Assembly: GCF_003667565.1 (NCBI RefSeq) | Contig: NZ_RCUX01000003.1 | Coordinates: forward strand, 1-64,000 | DNA from: Mycetocola tolaasinivorans | GTDB taxonomy: Bacteria > Actinomycetota > Actinomycetes > Actinomycetales > Microbacteriaceae | DNA: 64,000 nt | Reading direction: 5' to 3' | Position numbers and translations under genes: made by a program | Notes under the pieces: generated by a model | Databases searched by the model: none | The model's input: only the letters and a program-made list of their open reading frames with translations | Told to the model about the DNA's origin: nothing | Shown here: in pieces, positions 33,245 to 42,056 of the stretch | Layout: every line of letters begins with the position of its first letter | Numbering within the stretch: position 1 is the first letter of the stretch

Positions 33245-36226
33245 CTAGCTCAGGAGTCCGCGGATATCCTCGGCGGTGAGCCCCGCCCCCACGGCGTCGC
33301 TGCCGGTGAACATCGCGTCAAACAGTGCCGACTTCTTGCGCTGCAGCGCAAGCACCTTCTCCTCGATGGTGTCGCGCGCGATCAGGCGGTACACGAAGAC
33401 GTGCCGGGTCTGGCCGATGCGATGGGCGCGGTCGATCGCCTGGTTTTCCGCCGCCGGATTCCACCAGGGGTCGAGTAAAAATACGTAGTCGGCGGCGGTG
33501 AGGTTAAGCCCCACCCCGCCCGCGCGCAGGCTGAGTAGGAACACCGGGGCGTCGCCGTTTTGGAAGCGGTCGATGACCTCCTGGCGGTGAGTGGTTGAGC
33601 CGTCGAGGAGCTCCCAGGCGAGACCGACCTCGGCGAGGCGATCGCCGATCCGGCGGAGGAACGAGGGGTACTGGCTAAACACCAGGGCCCGGTGGCCCTC
33701 GGCGCGTGCCTCCAGGAGGTGCGCGATGAGGAGGTCAATCTTGCTGGCCGGAATATCGGCGTGCTCCTCGGCATCGATCAGGGCGGGATCCAGCGCCAGC
33801 ATGCGCAGCAGTGTGAGAGAGCGGAAGACGATGAAGCGTTGGCGATCGAGATCCTCGAGGAGGTCGAGAACCTTCTGGCGCTCGCGCTGGAGGTAGACGT
33901 CATAAAGGTCGCGATGCGCGGGGGCGAGATCGACCTCGATCACCTGCTCCTGTCGATCGGGAAGCTCGGGGGCCACCTCCTCCTTGGTGCGGCGCAGCAC
34001 GAAGGGGCGAATGCGCTCGCGCAGACGAGCGAGCACCGCGAGCCGGTGCGCGGCACGGTCGGCGGGCCCGCGGCCCGCCCCGACGCCGCGCGAGATGCCC
34101 GCGGGCTCGGACTCCACCGGGCGCACATACTCGAGGGTGAAGCGCGCGGCCGGCGGCAGAAGCCCCGGGGAGACCACCGCGAAGAGCGCATGGAGGTCGC
34201 TCAGCGAGTTTTCCAGCGGGGTGCCGGTCAGGGCCAGCTTCCAGCGTGCGGGGAACTCGCGGGCGCGAACGTGGGTCTGGGCGCTCGCGTTTTTGACCGC
34301 CTGGGCCTCGTCCAGGATGAGTCCGGCCCAGGGGCTCGCGGGGCGGGCGTACTCCTCGTGATCGAGACGCAGCAGGGTGTAGCTGGTGATCAGGATGTCG
34401 GCACCGTCGGCGAGTTCGGCGATGCCGGGTTCACCCGAGGCGCGGGTGCCGCGCACCGTACGCACCACGAGCCCCGGGGTGAAGCGCGCGGCCTCGGCGG
34501 CCCAGTTGGCCACAACCGAGGTGGGGGCGACTACGACGAAGGGGCCATCGGTGGGTTTCTGGGTTCGGGCGTGACGTATCAGGGCCAGGCACTGCAGGGT
34601 CTTACCGAGCCCCATATCGTCGGCAAGGATGCCGCCGAGGCCGTGCTCATACCCGAATTTCAGCCACCCGAGCCCCGCACGCTGATACGGGCGCAGTGTG
34701 GCCGCGAGGCCCTCGGGTTCGGCCGATTCGCTGGGAGCCTCGGCGGTCAGGGCGCTCACCAGGCGCTGCCAGGCGGGATCGGACTCCACGTGGTCGGCGT
34801 GCTCGGTGAGGTCGTTCCAGAGCGTGGCCTGATGCGGTCCGATGCTCGGGGAGGTGATCCATTCGGCGGCATCGCTGCCCGCGTGAATCAGCTCGGCGAG
34901 CGGGGCAAAGGCCGGGTGCTTGAGCGAAAAATAGGTGCCATCGACGAGTTTGAGTCGGCGCGCGTTTCGAGCCAGCGCGCGAAACAGCGGCTCGAAGGGA
35001 ATCTGAACGCCATCTACCGTGACGGTGACCCCGAGATCGAACCAGTCGGTGCGGGTGCCGGGCTCGGCGCGCACCGAAATCTGCGGCGTGCCCCGGAGCC
35101 GACGATACTCGGGTGACACCCCGTGCTGCTCAACCCGGACCCCGGGGAGCGCCGCCAACGCGGGCAGGAGGTCGGTGGCAAATTCGGCGGCATCGAAGTC
35201 CCGCAGTTTCCGGGCGGAGGGAAGGCCGCCCGGTGCGGGATCGATGGCCCAGCCCTCGGGGAGAATTCCCTCGGGAAGTGCGTCGGCCACCCGGAGGGGC
35301 GCCCCGCCCGGCGGAAGCTCGCTCCACTCCCAGTGCAGCGACACCGTGTGTCGAGGCTCGTGCTGAACGTGCAGGATCAGGGTGACGGGCACCGGCTCGG
35401 GCACCGCGATGCTCTGATCGGAGCTGCGTAGGCTTACCCGCTGCGCGAGGGCGGGCAGAAAGTCGCGCTCAAATTCGCGGCGTTCGGCGGTCGGGACGCG
35501 CACCGGCGAAGCGCCGAGGAGATCGGCATACTCCGCGGGAAGGGGGGTGGACAGCGGGGCGAGGGTGAGGGTGCGCGGCGTCTCGGTGGACAGTGCATAC
35601 ACGCCGTGGGTGCCGAGCGCGCGGGTGAGTTCGGAGAGTACCTCCTCGCCATCGATCTCTACCCGGGACCTCAGCAGGACACCCTCCTCCGTTTCGCTGA
35701 GATCCAGGCTCACGGTGCCCGCACCCGCGAGGCGAATCTCCGGTACCGTGCGCGAGCCCACCAGGGGGATGTTCAGCGCCACGGCCTGGGTGAGCAGAGG
35801 CCAGAGCAGCGGATTATCGAAGCCATCGAGCGTGTACCACTGAGGGTCCTGCCCCGTTTCGGCCGGAATCGTGGCCCGGTAGAGCGCCGTGAACTGCGCG
35901 AACCAGCGCTGTTCGGCCTCGCCGAGACCGAGCCGGTGGCGCTGATGCGCGATGGTGTTCCAACCCACGCCGGTGGTCAGCCAGCCACGCGGACCGCGCA
36001 GGACCGGCCGAATGGCGAGCCGCACGTGCGCAGGCAGAGAGGGGGCCTCGAGGGATGCCGCGGTGACCGCACGGGAGGTGGGCCCGTTCCACCTGGCGGC
36101 GGTGCGGGGAATGACCTCACGGAGCTCGGCACGCAGCCCGAGCCGGATGGGATCGCTCGCCGGCGCGGCCGCGATGGGGATGAGCCGGTCGCGCCAGTTT
36201 GAGGACGCGGAGCTCAGATCGGGCAT
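33245..36226 (-). CDS. SNF2 family DEAD-like helicase
   Basis: This 993-aa protein has an uncharacterised N-terminal ~480 residues and a C-terminal Swi2/Snf2 ATPase. Motif I is ADDMGLGKT, motif II is DEAQ (LILDEAQAVKN), motif III is ALTGTPLEN, and the C-terminal lobe has QAIDRAHRIGQTRHVFVYRL. No SWIM zinc-finger Cys pattern is visible near the start. Such bacterial proteins remodel DNA-bound complexes such as stalled polymerase. It is a single-gene unit with tandem repeats just upstream. Confidence 0.93.
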   Translation of the reverse strand: MPDLSSASSNWRDRLIPIAAAPASDPIRLGLRAELREVIPRTAARWNGPTSRAVTAASLEAPSLPAHVRLAIRPVLRGPRGWLTTGVGWNTIAHQRHRLGLGEAEQRWFAQFTALYRATIPAETGQDPQWYTLDGFDNPLLWPLLTQAVALNIPLVGSRTVPEIRLAGAGTVSLDLSETEEGVLLRSRVEIDGEEVLSELTRALGTHGVYALSTETPRTLTLAPLSTPLPAEYADLLGASPVRVPTAERREFERDFLPALAQRVSLRSSDQSIAVPEPVPVTLILHVQHEPRHTVSLHWEWSELPPGGAPLRVADALPEGILPEGWAIDPAPGGLPSARKLRDFDAAEFATDLLPALAALPGVRVEQHGVSPEYRRLRGTPQISVRAEPGTRTDWFDLGVTVTVDGVQIPFEPLFRALARNARRLKLVDGTYFSLKHPAFAPLAELIHAGSDAAEWITSPSIGPHQATLWNDLTEHADHVESDPAWQRLVSALTAEAPSESAEPEGLAATLRPYQRAGLGWLKFGYEHGLGGILADDMGLGKTLQCLALIRHARTQKPTDGPFVVVAPTSVVANWAAEAARFTPGLVVRTVRGTRASGEPGIAELADGADILITSYTLLRLDHEEYARPASPWAGLILDEAQAVKNASAQTHVRAREFPARWKLALTGTPLENSLSDLHALFAVVSPGLLPPAARFTLEYVRPVESEPAGISRGVGAGRGPADRAAHRLAVLARLRERIRPFVLRRTKEEVAPELPDRQEQVIEVDLAPAHRDLYDVYLQRERQKVLDLLEDLDRQRFIVFRSLTLLRMLALDPALIDAEEHADIPASKIDLLIAHLLEARAEGHRALVFSQYPSFLRRIGDRLAEVGLAWELLDGSTTHRQEVIDRFQNGDAPVFLLSLRAGGVGLNLTAADYVFLLDPWWNPAAENQAIDRAHRIGQTRHVFVYRLIARDTIEEKVLALQRKKSALFDAMFTGSDAVGAGLTAEDIRGLLS

Positions 36227-36248
36227 GGGGTTATTCTCTCACTCCGCA

Positions 36249-36333
36249 CCGACACTCTCCGGCATCAACGCTCAGTGATACCGACACTCTCCGGCATCAA
36301 CGCTCAGCGATACCGACACTTCCCGAAGTCGAG
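36249..36333. repeat. 32-bp tandem repeat, about 2.6 copies
   Basis: Two nearly identical 32-bp units (36249-36280 and 36281-36312, one mismatch) start CCGACACTCTCC and a third, diverged partial unit follows. They fill the gap between the SNF2 start and the stop of the next gene, so they may carry protein-binding sites or be a simple expansion. Confidence 0.85.
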
Positions 36334-36336
36334 CCC

Positions 36337-37998
36337 TTAGGCGTGCGGAGGCCCGATTGGTAGCACGGCTTCCGGGTACACCACCAGCGAGAAGTTTCCG
36401 CAGGACACGGTCTCGGTCGCACCGGTTCCCGCGGAGTCTGCGGATGCGTTCAGGGGTGACCAGGGCCCGCGAAGCAGCACGGAGGCGTGGCTCGGCGTCA
36501 CCGTGCCCCGGTTATCCAGCCAGACGTAGCGATTGAGCACGGGATCCACCTGCAGCAGGCGGCCCGGGATTCCCAGTTGCGCGTTGACCGGGCGGGCATC
36601 CCAAAACGAGCCGATCGCGACCACGTCGTGAGCCGCAAGCCAGTTCGCGGCGCAGGCGGCATCGCGGTCCAGGGTATCCGTGAGCGCGCGGCGCGGGGTT
36701 GCCGCGACCAGGCCGACGAGAAGGGCTGTAATCGCCGTCAGCGCGATGGCGGCGAGGCGCAGCTGCCGCCCCGTACCGATGCGTGCGTCAATCGGCGCGG
36801 GCGTGATGCGCATATCCGCTATCAGCGCGGTGATGCCGAGGAGCGGGGCAAAGAACACCGGTGCGAGGTACCGCGGCGCATCGGTGCCGAGTGCGATGCC
36901 GAACCCGATCACGATGATCGGTGCGACCACGGAGACCAGCCCGAGAAACAGTGCCGCCGACCGATTCTCTCGGTCCGCGCGCCGCACCACCTGGGCGCAG
37001 CAGGCGAGCGCACCCAGCACGAGCAGGGTGCCCGCCACACCGCCCGGTGTGCGGATGTAGGTGGCAAATGCGGCACCATAGGCATCGAGCGAGGCGGCGA
37101 GGGCGTTCGGTCGGACGTAGGTGTCGGCCTCCTTCGCAATCAGGTCGCCGAGGGTGAATCGGAGGAGGAACCCCAGCACCGTCGCACCGGAAAGGACCGC
37201 GATGAGGGTCAGGGGTGCTCGCCCCGTTCGCGGCCGTCGCATTCTCCATACGAAGAGTAGGGCTACGCAGGCGGGGGCAATCAACCACCCGCCGATCAGT
37301 GGATTACTGAGCGTGGAAATGCCCACGATGGCGGCCAGTGCGATGTGGGCGAGGATCACGGGGACGCGTCGCGGGGCCGGGCGCGGTGTGCTGAGGAGCC
37401 ACGCGCAGAGTGCGGCACCGAGGAGCAGTGCGATGGTCGTAGCACCGTAGTAGGTCGGGGTCATCACGAGCGTGGTGAGTTCAAAACTTGACCGGGTGAT
37501 ACTCGACTCGGTCAGGGTCAGCAGGGTGAGGAGTGCAAGCCCGGCGAGAGCGCCGCCGACCGCGCGCGGGTGCGAACGAGGTGTCTTATCGCCGCGGGAG
37601 ACGGCCGCGGCGGCGAGGCGCAGGGCACCATAGATGAGGAGCATCGAGCAGGCCGCATAGGCAACGAGCGCGGCGTGCGCGGTGGGAAGAATCGCGGCGA
37701 GAATCAGGTACAGCGCGAGTTCAGGGATGAAGAGCACGCTCGAGAGGGCCCAGTGCTGGGGTTCGCCGGCCAGGAGGGAGGCGCGTACGAGCTGCGGAAA
37801 CACAGAGTCGCCATCGCCGAAGAGGAGCCAGGACCGATCGGTTTGGAGAAGGTGCGTGACGGCCAGGGTGGTGAGTAGCAGCGCGGTGCCGACACCGATC
37901 AGTTCCGTGCGGACCCAGCGCCCGCGCGCGGTTCGTCCGGCAGGGGGTGGTGAGTCGCGCTGCACGCTGGGAATCGCGGCGGGGTCGGTGGGCGCCAT
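36337..37998 (-). CDS. Polytopic membrane protein, unknown function
   Basis: This 553-aa protein has about 11-12 hydrophobic segments spread along its length (for example GVGTALLLTTLAVTHLL and TVLGFLLRFTLGDL). Between helix 1 and 2 lies LLFGDGDSVFPQLVRASL, an extracytoplasmic acidic motif like those of membrane glycosyltransferases with a catalytic Asp. The C-terminal ~100 residues look soluble and external. I do not recognise the family. It appears to be a single gene. Confidence 0.78.
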   Translation of the reverse strand: MAPTDPAAIPSVQRDSPPPAGRTARGRWVRTELIGVGTALLLTTLAVTHLLQTDRSWLLFGDGDSVFPQLVRASLLAGEPQHWALSSVLFIPELALYLILAAILPTAHAALVAYAACSMLLIYGALRLAAAAVSRGDKTPRSHPRAVGGALAGLALLTLLTLTESSITRSSFELTTLVMTPTYYGATTIALLLGAALCAWLLSTPRPAPRRVPVILAHIALAAIVGISTLSNPLIGGWLIAPACVALLFVWRMRRPRTGRAPLTLIAVLSGATVLGFLLRFTLGDLIAKEADTYVRPNALAASLDAYGAAFATYIRTPGGVAGTLLVLGALACCAQVVRRADRENRSAALFLGLVSVVAPIIVIGFGIALGTDAPRYLAPVFFAPLLGITALIADMRITPAPIDARIGTGRQLRLAAIALTAITALLVGLVAATPRRALTDTLDRDAACAANWLAAHDVVAIGSFWDARPVNAQLGIPGRLLQVDPVLNRYVWLDNRGTVTPSHASVLLRGPWSPLNASADSAGTGATETVSCGNFSLVVYPEAVLPIGPPHA

Positions 37999-38151
37999 CC
38001 GGACGATCTTTCCGCGGGACGGGCCGGCCTGGGATCAGAGGGTGCCGGGAGAACTACCGCTACCGAACATTATGGCAGTTTTGTGATGGCCACTCCGGGA
38101 GCACACACGGGAATCAGGGCACGCTCGGTGCCGTGATCGCCGAGTGGGAGA

Positions 38152-38778
38152 TTAGCCGGGCCAGATTCCCGAGGTTCCGCGCCGATGGCTGCCCAGGAGG
38201 TGGGTGTCAATGATCCCGATCGCCTCCATCAGCGCAAACATCGTGGTGGGGCCGACGAAACCGAACCCCCGCGAGCGTAGCGCCTTGGCGAGGGCGATCG
38301 ATTCGTCAGAGGTGGTTGGCACCTCGCTGACGCGGCGCGGCATGGGCGTAGTGGCGGGGCCGAAGGACCACACGAACTCGACCAGCCCACCATCGGCCCG
38401 CAGCTCGATCGTGGCGCGGGCATTGCGAATGGTGGCGTCGATTTTGCGTCGGTTTCGGATGATTCCGGCGTCCCCAAGGAGTCGTTCGACGTCTCGCTCG
38501 TCAAAGGCCGCGACCTCATCCGGCTGAAACCCCGTGAAGGCGTTCCGGAACGCGGGACGCTTGCGCAGGATGGTGGCCCAGGACAGCCCGGACTGGAATG
38601 CCTCCAGACTGATCCGCTCAAACAGGCCCGCTTCGTCGCGCACGGGCATGCCCCACTCGGTGTCGTAGTACTCGCGCAGCAGCGGGTCTCGTGCCGCCCA
38701 CGGGGGCCGTGCCAGGCCGTCCTCGCCGATGATCGGGCCGTCCTCGCCGATTACCGGGTCACCCTCGATGGCCGGCAC
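38152..38778 (-). CDS. tag: DNA-3-methyladenine glycosylase I
   Basis: TagA removes 3-methyladenine from DNA. The 208-aa protein has the family features: EYYDTEWGMPVRDEAGLFER, LEAFQSGLSWATILRKR, then FGFVGPTTMFALMEAIG and TH near the C-terminus (the zinc ligands usually include a His there). The N-terminus carries two DNA-level repeats encoding GEDG. The start overlaps ogt by 20 bp, so both repair genes are in one operon with the upstream sigma gene. Confidence 0.94.
   Translation of the reverse strand: MPAIEGDPVIGEDGPIIGEDGLARPPWAARDPLLREYYDTEWGMPVRDEAGLFERISLEAFQSGLSWATILRKRPAFRNAFTGFQPDEVAAFDERDVERLLGDAGIIRNRRKIDATIRNARATIELRADGGLVEFVWSFGPATTPMPRRVSEVPTTSDESIALAKALRSRGFGFVGPTTMFALMEAIGIIDTHLLGSHRRGTSGIWPG
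38716..38757. repeat. 21-bp tandem repeat, two units, in the tag N-terminus
   Basis: GCCGTCCTCGCCGATGATCGG (split here as 38716-38736) is followed by a near copy at 38737-38757 with three changes. It adds seven residues in frame at the start of Tag, next to the ogt overlap. Confidence 0.7.
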
Positions 38779-39463
38779 TATGCCTGCGCTCGGCCGAGAG
38801 CAACGCGCGCTTCGCCTCGAGTCCGCCGATGTAGCCGCCCAGCTGTCCGTCGGTGCGGAGTACCCGGTGGCAGGGCACCACGATCGGGAGCGGGTTGGTG
38901 GCGCAGGCGGTGCCTACCGCGCGCATTGCTCGCGGCCGGCCGAGCGCCTCGGCGACGTCCCGGTAGCTGACGGTCTGGCCGTATTCGATACTCGGCAGGT
39001 AGCGCTGGACCTCGCCGCGAAACGGGGTGGTGAGACGGCGATCGAGGGTGAGGTCGAAGGAGCGACGCTCCCCGGCGAAGTACTCGTTCAGTTCGTGTAG
39101 TGCATGCGATACGGGATCGGCATCGCGGAAGATGCGTGCCCCTACCCGCTCCGCCAGGTGTTCGAGCACGCCGTCAAAGCCCTCGCGCTCAAAGGCGACT
39201 CGGACGAGCCCCACCTCGGTGGCGGCGAGCAGGAGGCGACCGAGGGGCGAGTCGACGACGGAGTAGGCGACGTCCCGGGCTCCGGTATCGCGGGCGTGCT
39301 CGCGGAGTGCGACACTCAGCCGTGCGAGGACGTCTGCCTCCTCGGGCAGGGGAGCGTGGCCGAACGTAAACGGTGCGTCGGCCGTAAACGGTGCGTCGGC
39401 CGTAAACGGCGCCTCGGTGGGTGCCGTGTCGGGCACCCGGGGGCTGGAAACTGTGTTGGTCAT
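38759..39463 (-). CDS. ogt: Methylated-DNA--protein-cysteine methyltransferase
   Basis: Ogt moves O6-methyl groups from guanine to its own cysteine. The motif IVVPCHRVLR holds the acceptor Cys, preceded by GQTVSYRDVAEALGRPRAMR and followed by GYIGGLEAKRALL. The 234-aa length includes an N-terminal extension with a hexapeptide repeat (APFTAD) coded by an 18-bp DNA repeat. It starts 4 bp inside the end of the ECF sigma gene and runs into tag, forming an alkylation-repair operon. Confidence 0.95.
   Translation of the reverse strand: MTNTVSSPRVPDTAPTEAPFTADAPFTADAPFTFGHAPLPEEADVLARLSVALREHARDTGARDVAYSVVDSPLGRLLLAATEVGLVRVAFEREGFDGVLEHLAERVGARIFRDADPVSHALHELNEYFAGERRSFDLTLDRRLTTPFRGEVQRYLPSIEYGQTVSYRDVAEALGRPRAMRAVGTACATNPLPIVVPCHRVLRTDGQLGGYIGGLEAKRALLSAERRHSAGHRG
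39366..39419. repeat. 18-bp tandem repeat in ogt N-terminus, ~3 units
   Basis: The unit GTAAACGGTGCGTCGGCC occurs at 39366-39383 and 39384-39401, with a diverged third at 39402. In protein it is APFTAD repeated. Because the unit is a multiple of three, copy changes would alter length without breaking the frame. Confidence 0.8.
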
Positions 39464-40014
39464 GCGGAGACTCCGTCTGCCTGGTGTGTGCCCGTGCCGG
39501 GCTGGGTAACGACTGTAGGGGTAGTGGGTGAACTCACGTTCACCGTGAGCGCCGCACGCAGCGTACGAACGCCATCGGACCCGGCACGCCGCGCGGCCGC
39601 GGGACTGATCCCGCTCTCGCGGGCGACATCGGCGTAGGGAAGCCCGGCCAGATAGTGCAGGGTAACGGCGGAACGCTGCCCCGGTGGGAGTGCGGCGATC
39701 GCGCGGTAGAGGTCGAGGTGGTCGGTCTGGGGGAGCCCGAGCCGGGAGTGCGGCTCGGGCGCGTGTTCAAGCGTGGTGCCCTGCTTCGTACGAACACGCA
39801 GTACGTCGATGGCCTTACGATGCGCCACGGTGACGAGCCAGCCGCGCACATTCTCAGAGCTCGCCAGGTTTTCCCACTCGGCGAGTGCGGCGGCGAAGGT
39901 CTCCGACCAGGCGTCCTCGGCATCGGTATGGACGCCGAGGACAGCGCGGCACACACGCAGAACCGTGGTGCCGTGTTGATCCACGGCGGTTTCAAACGGA
40001 AGCAGAGCTGACAT
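39460..40014 (-). CDS. ECF RNA polymerase sigma factor
   Basis: This 184-aa sigma has region 2 (HTDAEDAWSETFAAALAEW) and region 4 (LPPGQRSAVTLHYLAGLPYA, then DVARESGISPAAAR). No anti-sigma gene is adjacent. Instead ogt follows with a 4-bp overlap and tag after it. This pairing suggests the sigma factor controls or is coupled to alkylation repair, possibly by autoregulation. The C-terminal ~30 residues after region 4 are unstructured. Confidence 0.93.
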   Translation of the reverse strand: MSALLPFETAVDQHGTTVLRVCRAVLGVHTDAEDAWSETFAAALAEWENLASSENVRGWLVTVAHRKAIDVLRVRTKQGTTLEHAPEPHSRLGLPQTDHLDLYRAIAALPPGQRSAVTLHYLAGLPYADVARESGISPAAARRAGSDGVRTLRAALTVNVSSPTTPTVVTQPGTGTHQADGVSA

Positions 40015-40174
40015 GACGTCCTTGGGTGTGGAGGGGATCTTCTGTCAGGCTAACGCGCGAGCCCGCACAAATGTGAGGTTCGTTTCGTGGGAAGTTCTGT
40101 GAGTGCGGGGAAGCCGGTAACGTTGAGCCGTGGCTCGCACCCGTTACCCGCGAGCGCACGAAAGGAAACCCGTC

Positions 40175-41341
40175 GTGACCGCACGCCGTATCGCGCTCGT
40201 CGCCCTGCACTCATCCCCGCTTGAGCCGGTTGGTTCCGGCGAAGCCGGCGGGATGACCATCTACCTTCTCACCCTGGCCCGGGCGCTGGTGCGCGCCGGC
40301 GAACGCGTCGACCTCATCACGCGTCGCACCGATCCCGCCGATGCGGCCGTCGTTGAGCTTGAGCCGGGTCTGCGCGTACGCCTGATCGACGATGGCGACC
40401 CCCGATACCTGGACAAGCCGGACCTCCAGCCGCCGCTGATCGAGGCGTTCTCGCGCGCGCTCGCCGCGGGGGAACGCTACGACCTCATCCACTCGCACTA
40501 CTGGTATTCCGGTATGGCCGCGCTTCCGGTGGCGCGCGAGTGGGGTGTGCCGCACGTGCAGACATTCCACACCCTGGCCGCGTTGACGGCGACGCTGCGT
40601 CCGCCGGGAGCCGGCCCGCAGGAGCCCGAGCGGTTCCGGGGCGAGGCGATGCTCGCCCGCGAGAGCGACCTCGTGATCTCGCTGAGCCGTGCCGAGGCCG
40701 CTCAGATCACCGAGGGTAACGTGCGCGTGGTCTCCCCGGGTGTGGATCGCGAACTCTTCCATCCCGGCGGCCCCGCGGGCGACTACCTGCTGATCGCCGC
40801 GCGCCTGCGCACCGTCAAGGGAATCGATCTCGCGATCGACGCGCTGGCGCAGATCCCGGTGGCCGAGCGGCCCGAGCTGCGCATCGCCGGTGGCGGTACG
40901 CCCACCCATCGTCGTCGCATCACCGACCACGCGGCCGCCGCGGGCGTGGAGATTCGCCTCCTCGGCAGCCTCGATCGCGAGCACCTCGCGGCCGCGATGC
41001 GTTCGGCCGCGATCGTGCTCATTCCCTCCTATTCGGAGACCTTCGGTCTCGTCGCGACCGAGGGTGCTGCGAGTGGCGTCCCCGTGATCGCCTCCCGCGC
41101 GGGTGGCCTGCAGGATGCCGTGCGCGAGGGTGTCAGCGGTCTGCTCGTGGATGAGCGCAGCCCGGAGCTGTGGGCGGAGGCGATCACGTCGCTCATGCGC
41201 GATCCCGAGCGCCGACGTGAGCTGGGCCTGCGCGGCCGTGAGTACTCGGCCGAAACGGACTCCCGGGTGGCCGCCGCGCGCGTGCGTGAACTCTATGCGG
41301 GGCTGATGGATGCCGCAGAGACCGAGCGTGCCCGTGGCTAG
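40175..41341 (+). CDS. GT4 glycosyltransferase, MshA-like
   Basis: This 388-aa GT-B enzyme has the donor-site motif EX7E in SETFGLVATEGAASG and an acceptor-side Gly motif GSGEAGGMTIYLLTLARAL, which resembles MshA (mycothiol synthesis: GlcNAc to inositol phosphate). I start at GTG 40175 with AAAGGAAA six bases ahead; the upstream ATG 40130 has no site. A PIG-L deacetylase overlaps its 3' end, the same two activities as MshA and MshB. The role is likely but not certain: other GT4/PIG-L pairs exist. Confidence 0.8.
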   Translation: MTARRIALVALHSSPLEPVGSGEAGGMTIYLLTLARALVRAGERVDLITRRTDPADAAVVELEPGLRVRLIDDGDPRYLDKPDLQPPLIEAFSRALAAGERYDLIHSHYWYSGMAALPVAREWGVPHVQTFHTLAALTATLRPPGAGPQEPERFRGEAMLARESDLVISLSRAEAAQITEGNVRVVSPGVDRELFHPGGPAGDYLLIAARLRTVKGIDLAIDALAQIPVAERPELRIAGGGTPTHRRRITDHAAAAGVEIRLLGSLDREHLAAAMRSAAIVLIPSYSETFGLVATEGAASGVPVIASRAGGLQDAVREGVSGLLVDERSPELWAEAITSLMRDPERRRELGLRGREYSAETDSRVAAARVRELYAGLMDAAETERARG

Positions 41342-42056
41342 CGGTCTGCCCGCCGAGTTTTCCGCGGGGGTGGTACTCGTCCACGCGCATCCGGATGATG
41401 AAACCCTCACCACCTCAGCGCTCATCTCGGCGCTCGCCGAGGCGGACATCACGGTCACCGTGGTGACCGCGACCCGCGGTGAACGGGGCGAAATCGTGCC
41501 CGGTTCGGTGCCGAACGGTGCCGATCTCACGGCCGTGCGCGCCGCCGAACTGCGGGCGGCGCTGGATGCGCTCGGCGTGTCACGCCACGCCTACCTGGGC
41601 GCGGGTCGCCGTCACTATCGAGACTCGGGCATGGTGTGGGGTGCGGATGGCCGCGCGGCCGCCGCGCCCGACCGCGACCCCGAGGCCCTCACCGCGGCCG
41701 AACCGGCAGAGATGGACGCCGACCTGCGCGCCCTGATCCTTGATGGTGCCCCCGGTGCCCCCGGTGCCCTCGTCACCTACGACTCGGATGGTGGCTACGG
41801 ACACCCCGATCACCTCGCCTGTCACGAAATGACGCGGCGGGTGGCGCGGGAGCTTGAGCTTCCGCTGTACGTGATCCTGGATCCCGAGGATCCGGACTTC
41901 ACGCTCGAAATCTCACGGGCCGAGCACCGGGATCGAGTACGGGCGGCCCATGCGGCGCACGCGAGCCAGTTTGCCCTGGCGGACACCTTCGTGACCCACT
42001 CCGGAGGCCAGATGCAGGAGCTGCAGGCCGTGGAGCGCTTCCGGCGCGTCGACTAG
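41310..42056 (+). CDS. PIG-L family N-acetyl sugar deacetylase, MshB-like
   Basis: This 248-aa protein has the zinc-binding motif HAHPDDET near residue 25 and HPDH at about 168. Those are the metal and catalytic residues of the LmbE/PIG-L family, which removes acetyl from GlcNAc-inositol in mycothiol synthesis. It overlaps the glycosyltransferase gene by 32 bp when started at ATG 41310; a GTG at 41325 is an alternative start. It ends 4 bp inside the convergent ABC ATPase gene end. Confidence 0.85.
   Translation: MPQRPSVPVASGLPAEFSAGVVLVHAHPDDETLTTSALISALAEADITVTVVTATRGERGEIVPGSVPNGADLTAVRAAELRAALDALGVSRHAYLGAGRRHYRDSGMVWGADGRAAAAPDRDPEALTAAEPAEMDADLRALILDGAPGAPGALVTYDSDGGYGHPDHLACHEMTRRVARELELPLYVILDPEDPDFTLEISRAEHRDRVRAAHAAHASQFALADTFVTHSGGQMQELQAVERFRRVD

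Noticed and set aside
36249..36333. CRISPR-like repeats
   Set aside because: The units are directly adjacent with no unique spacers and no cas genes are present, so this is an ordinary tandem repeat.
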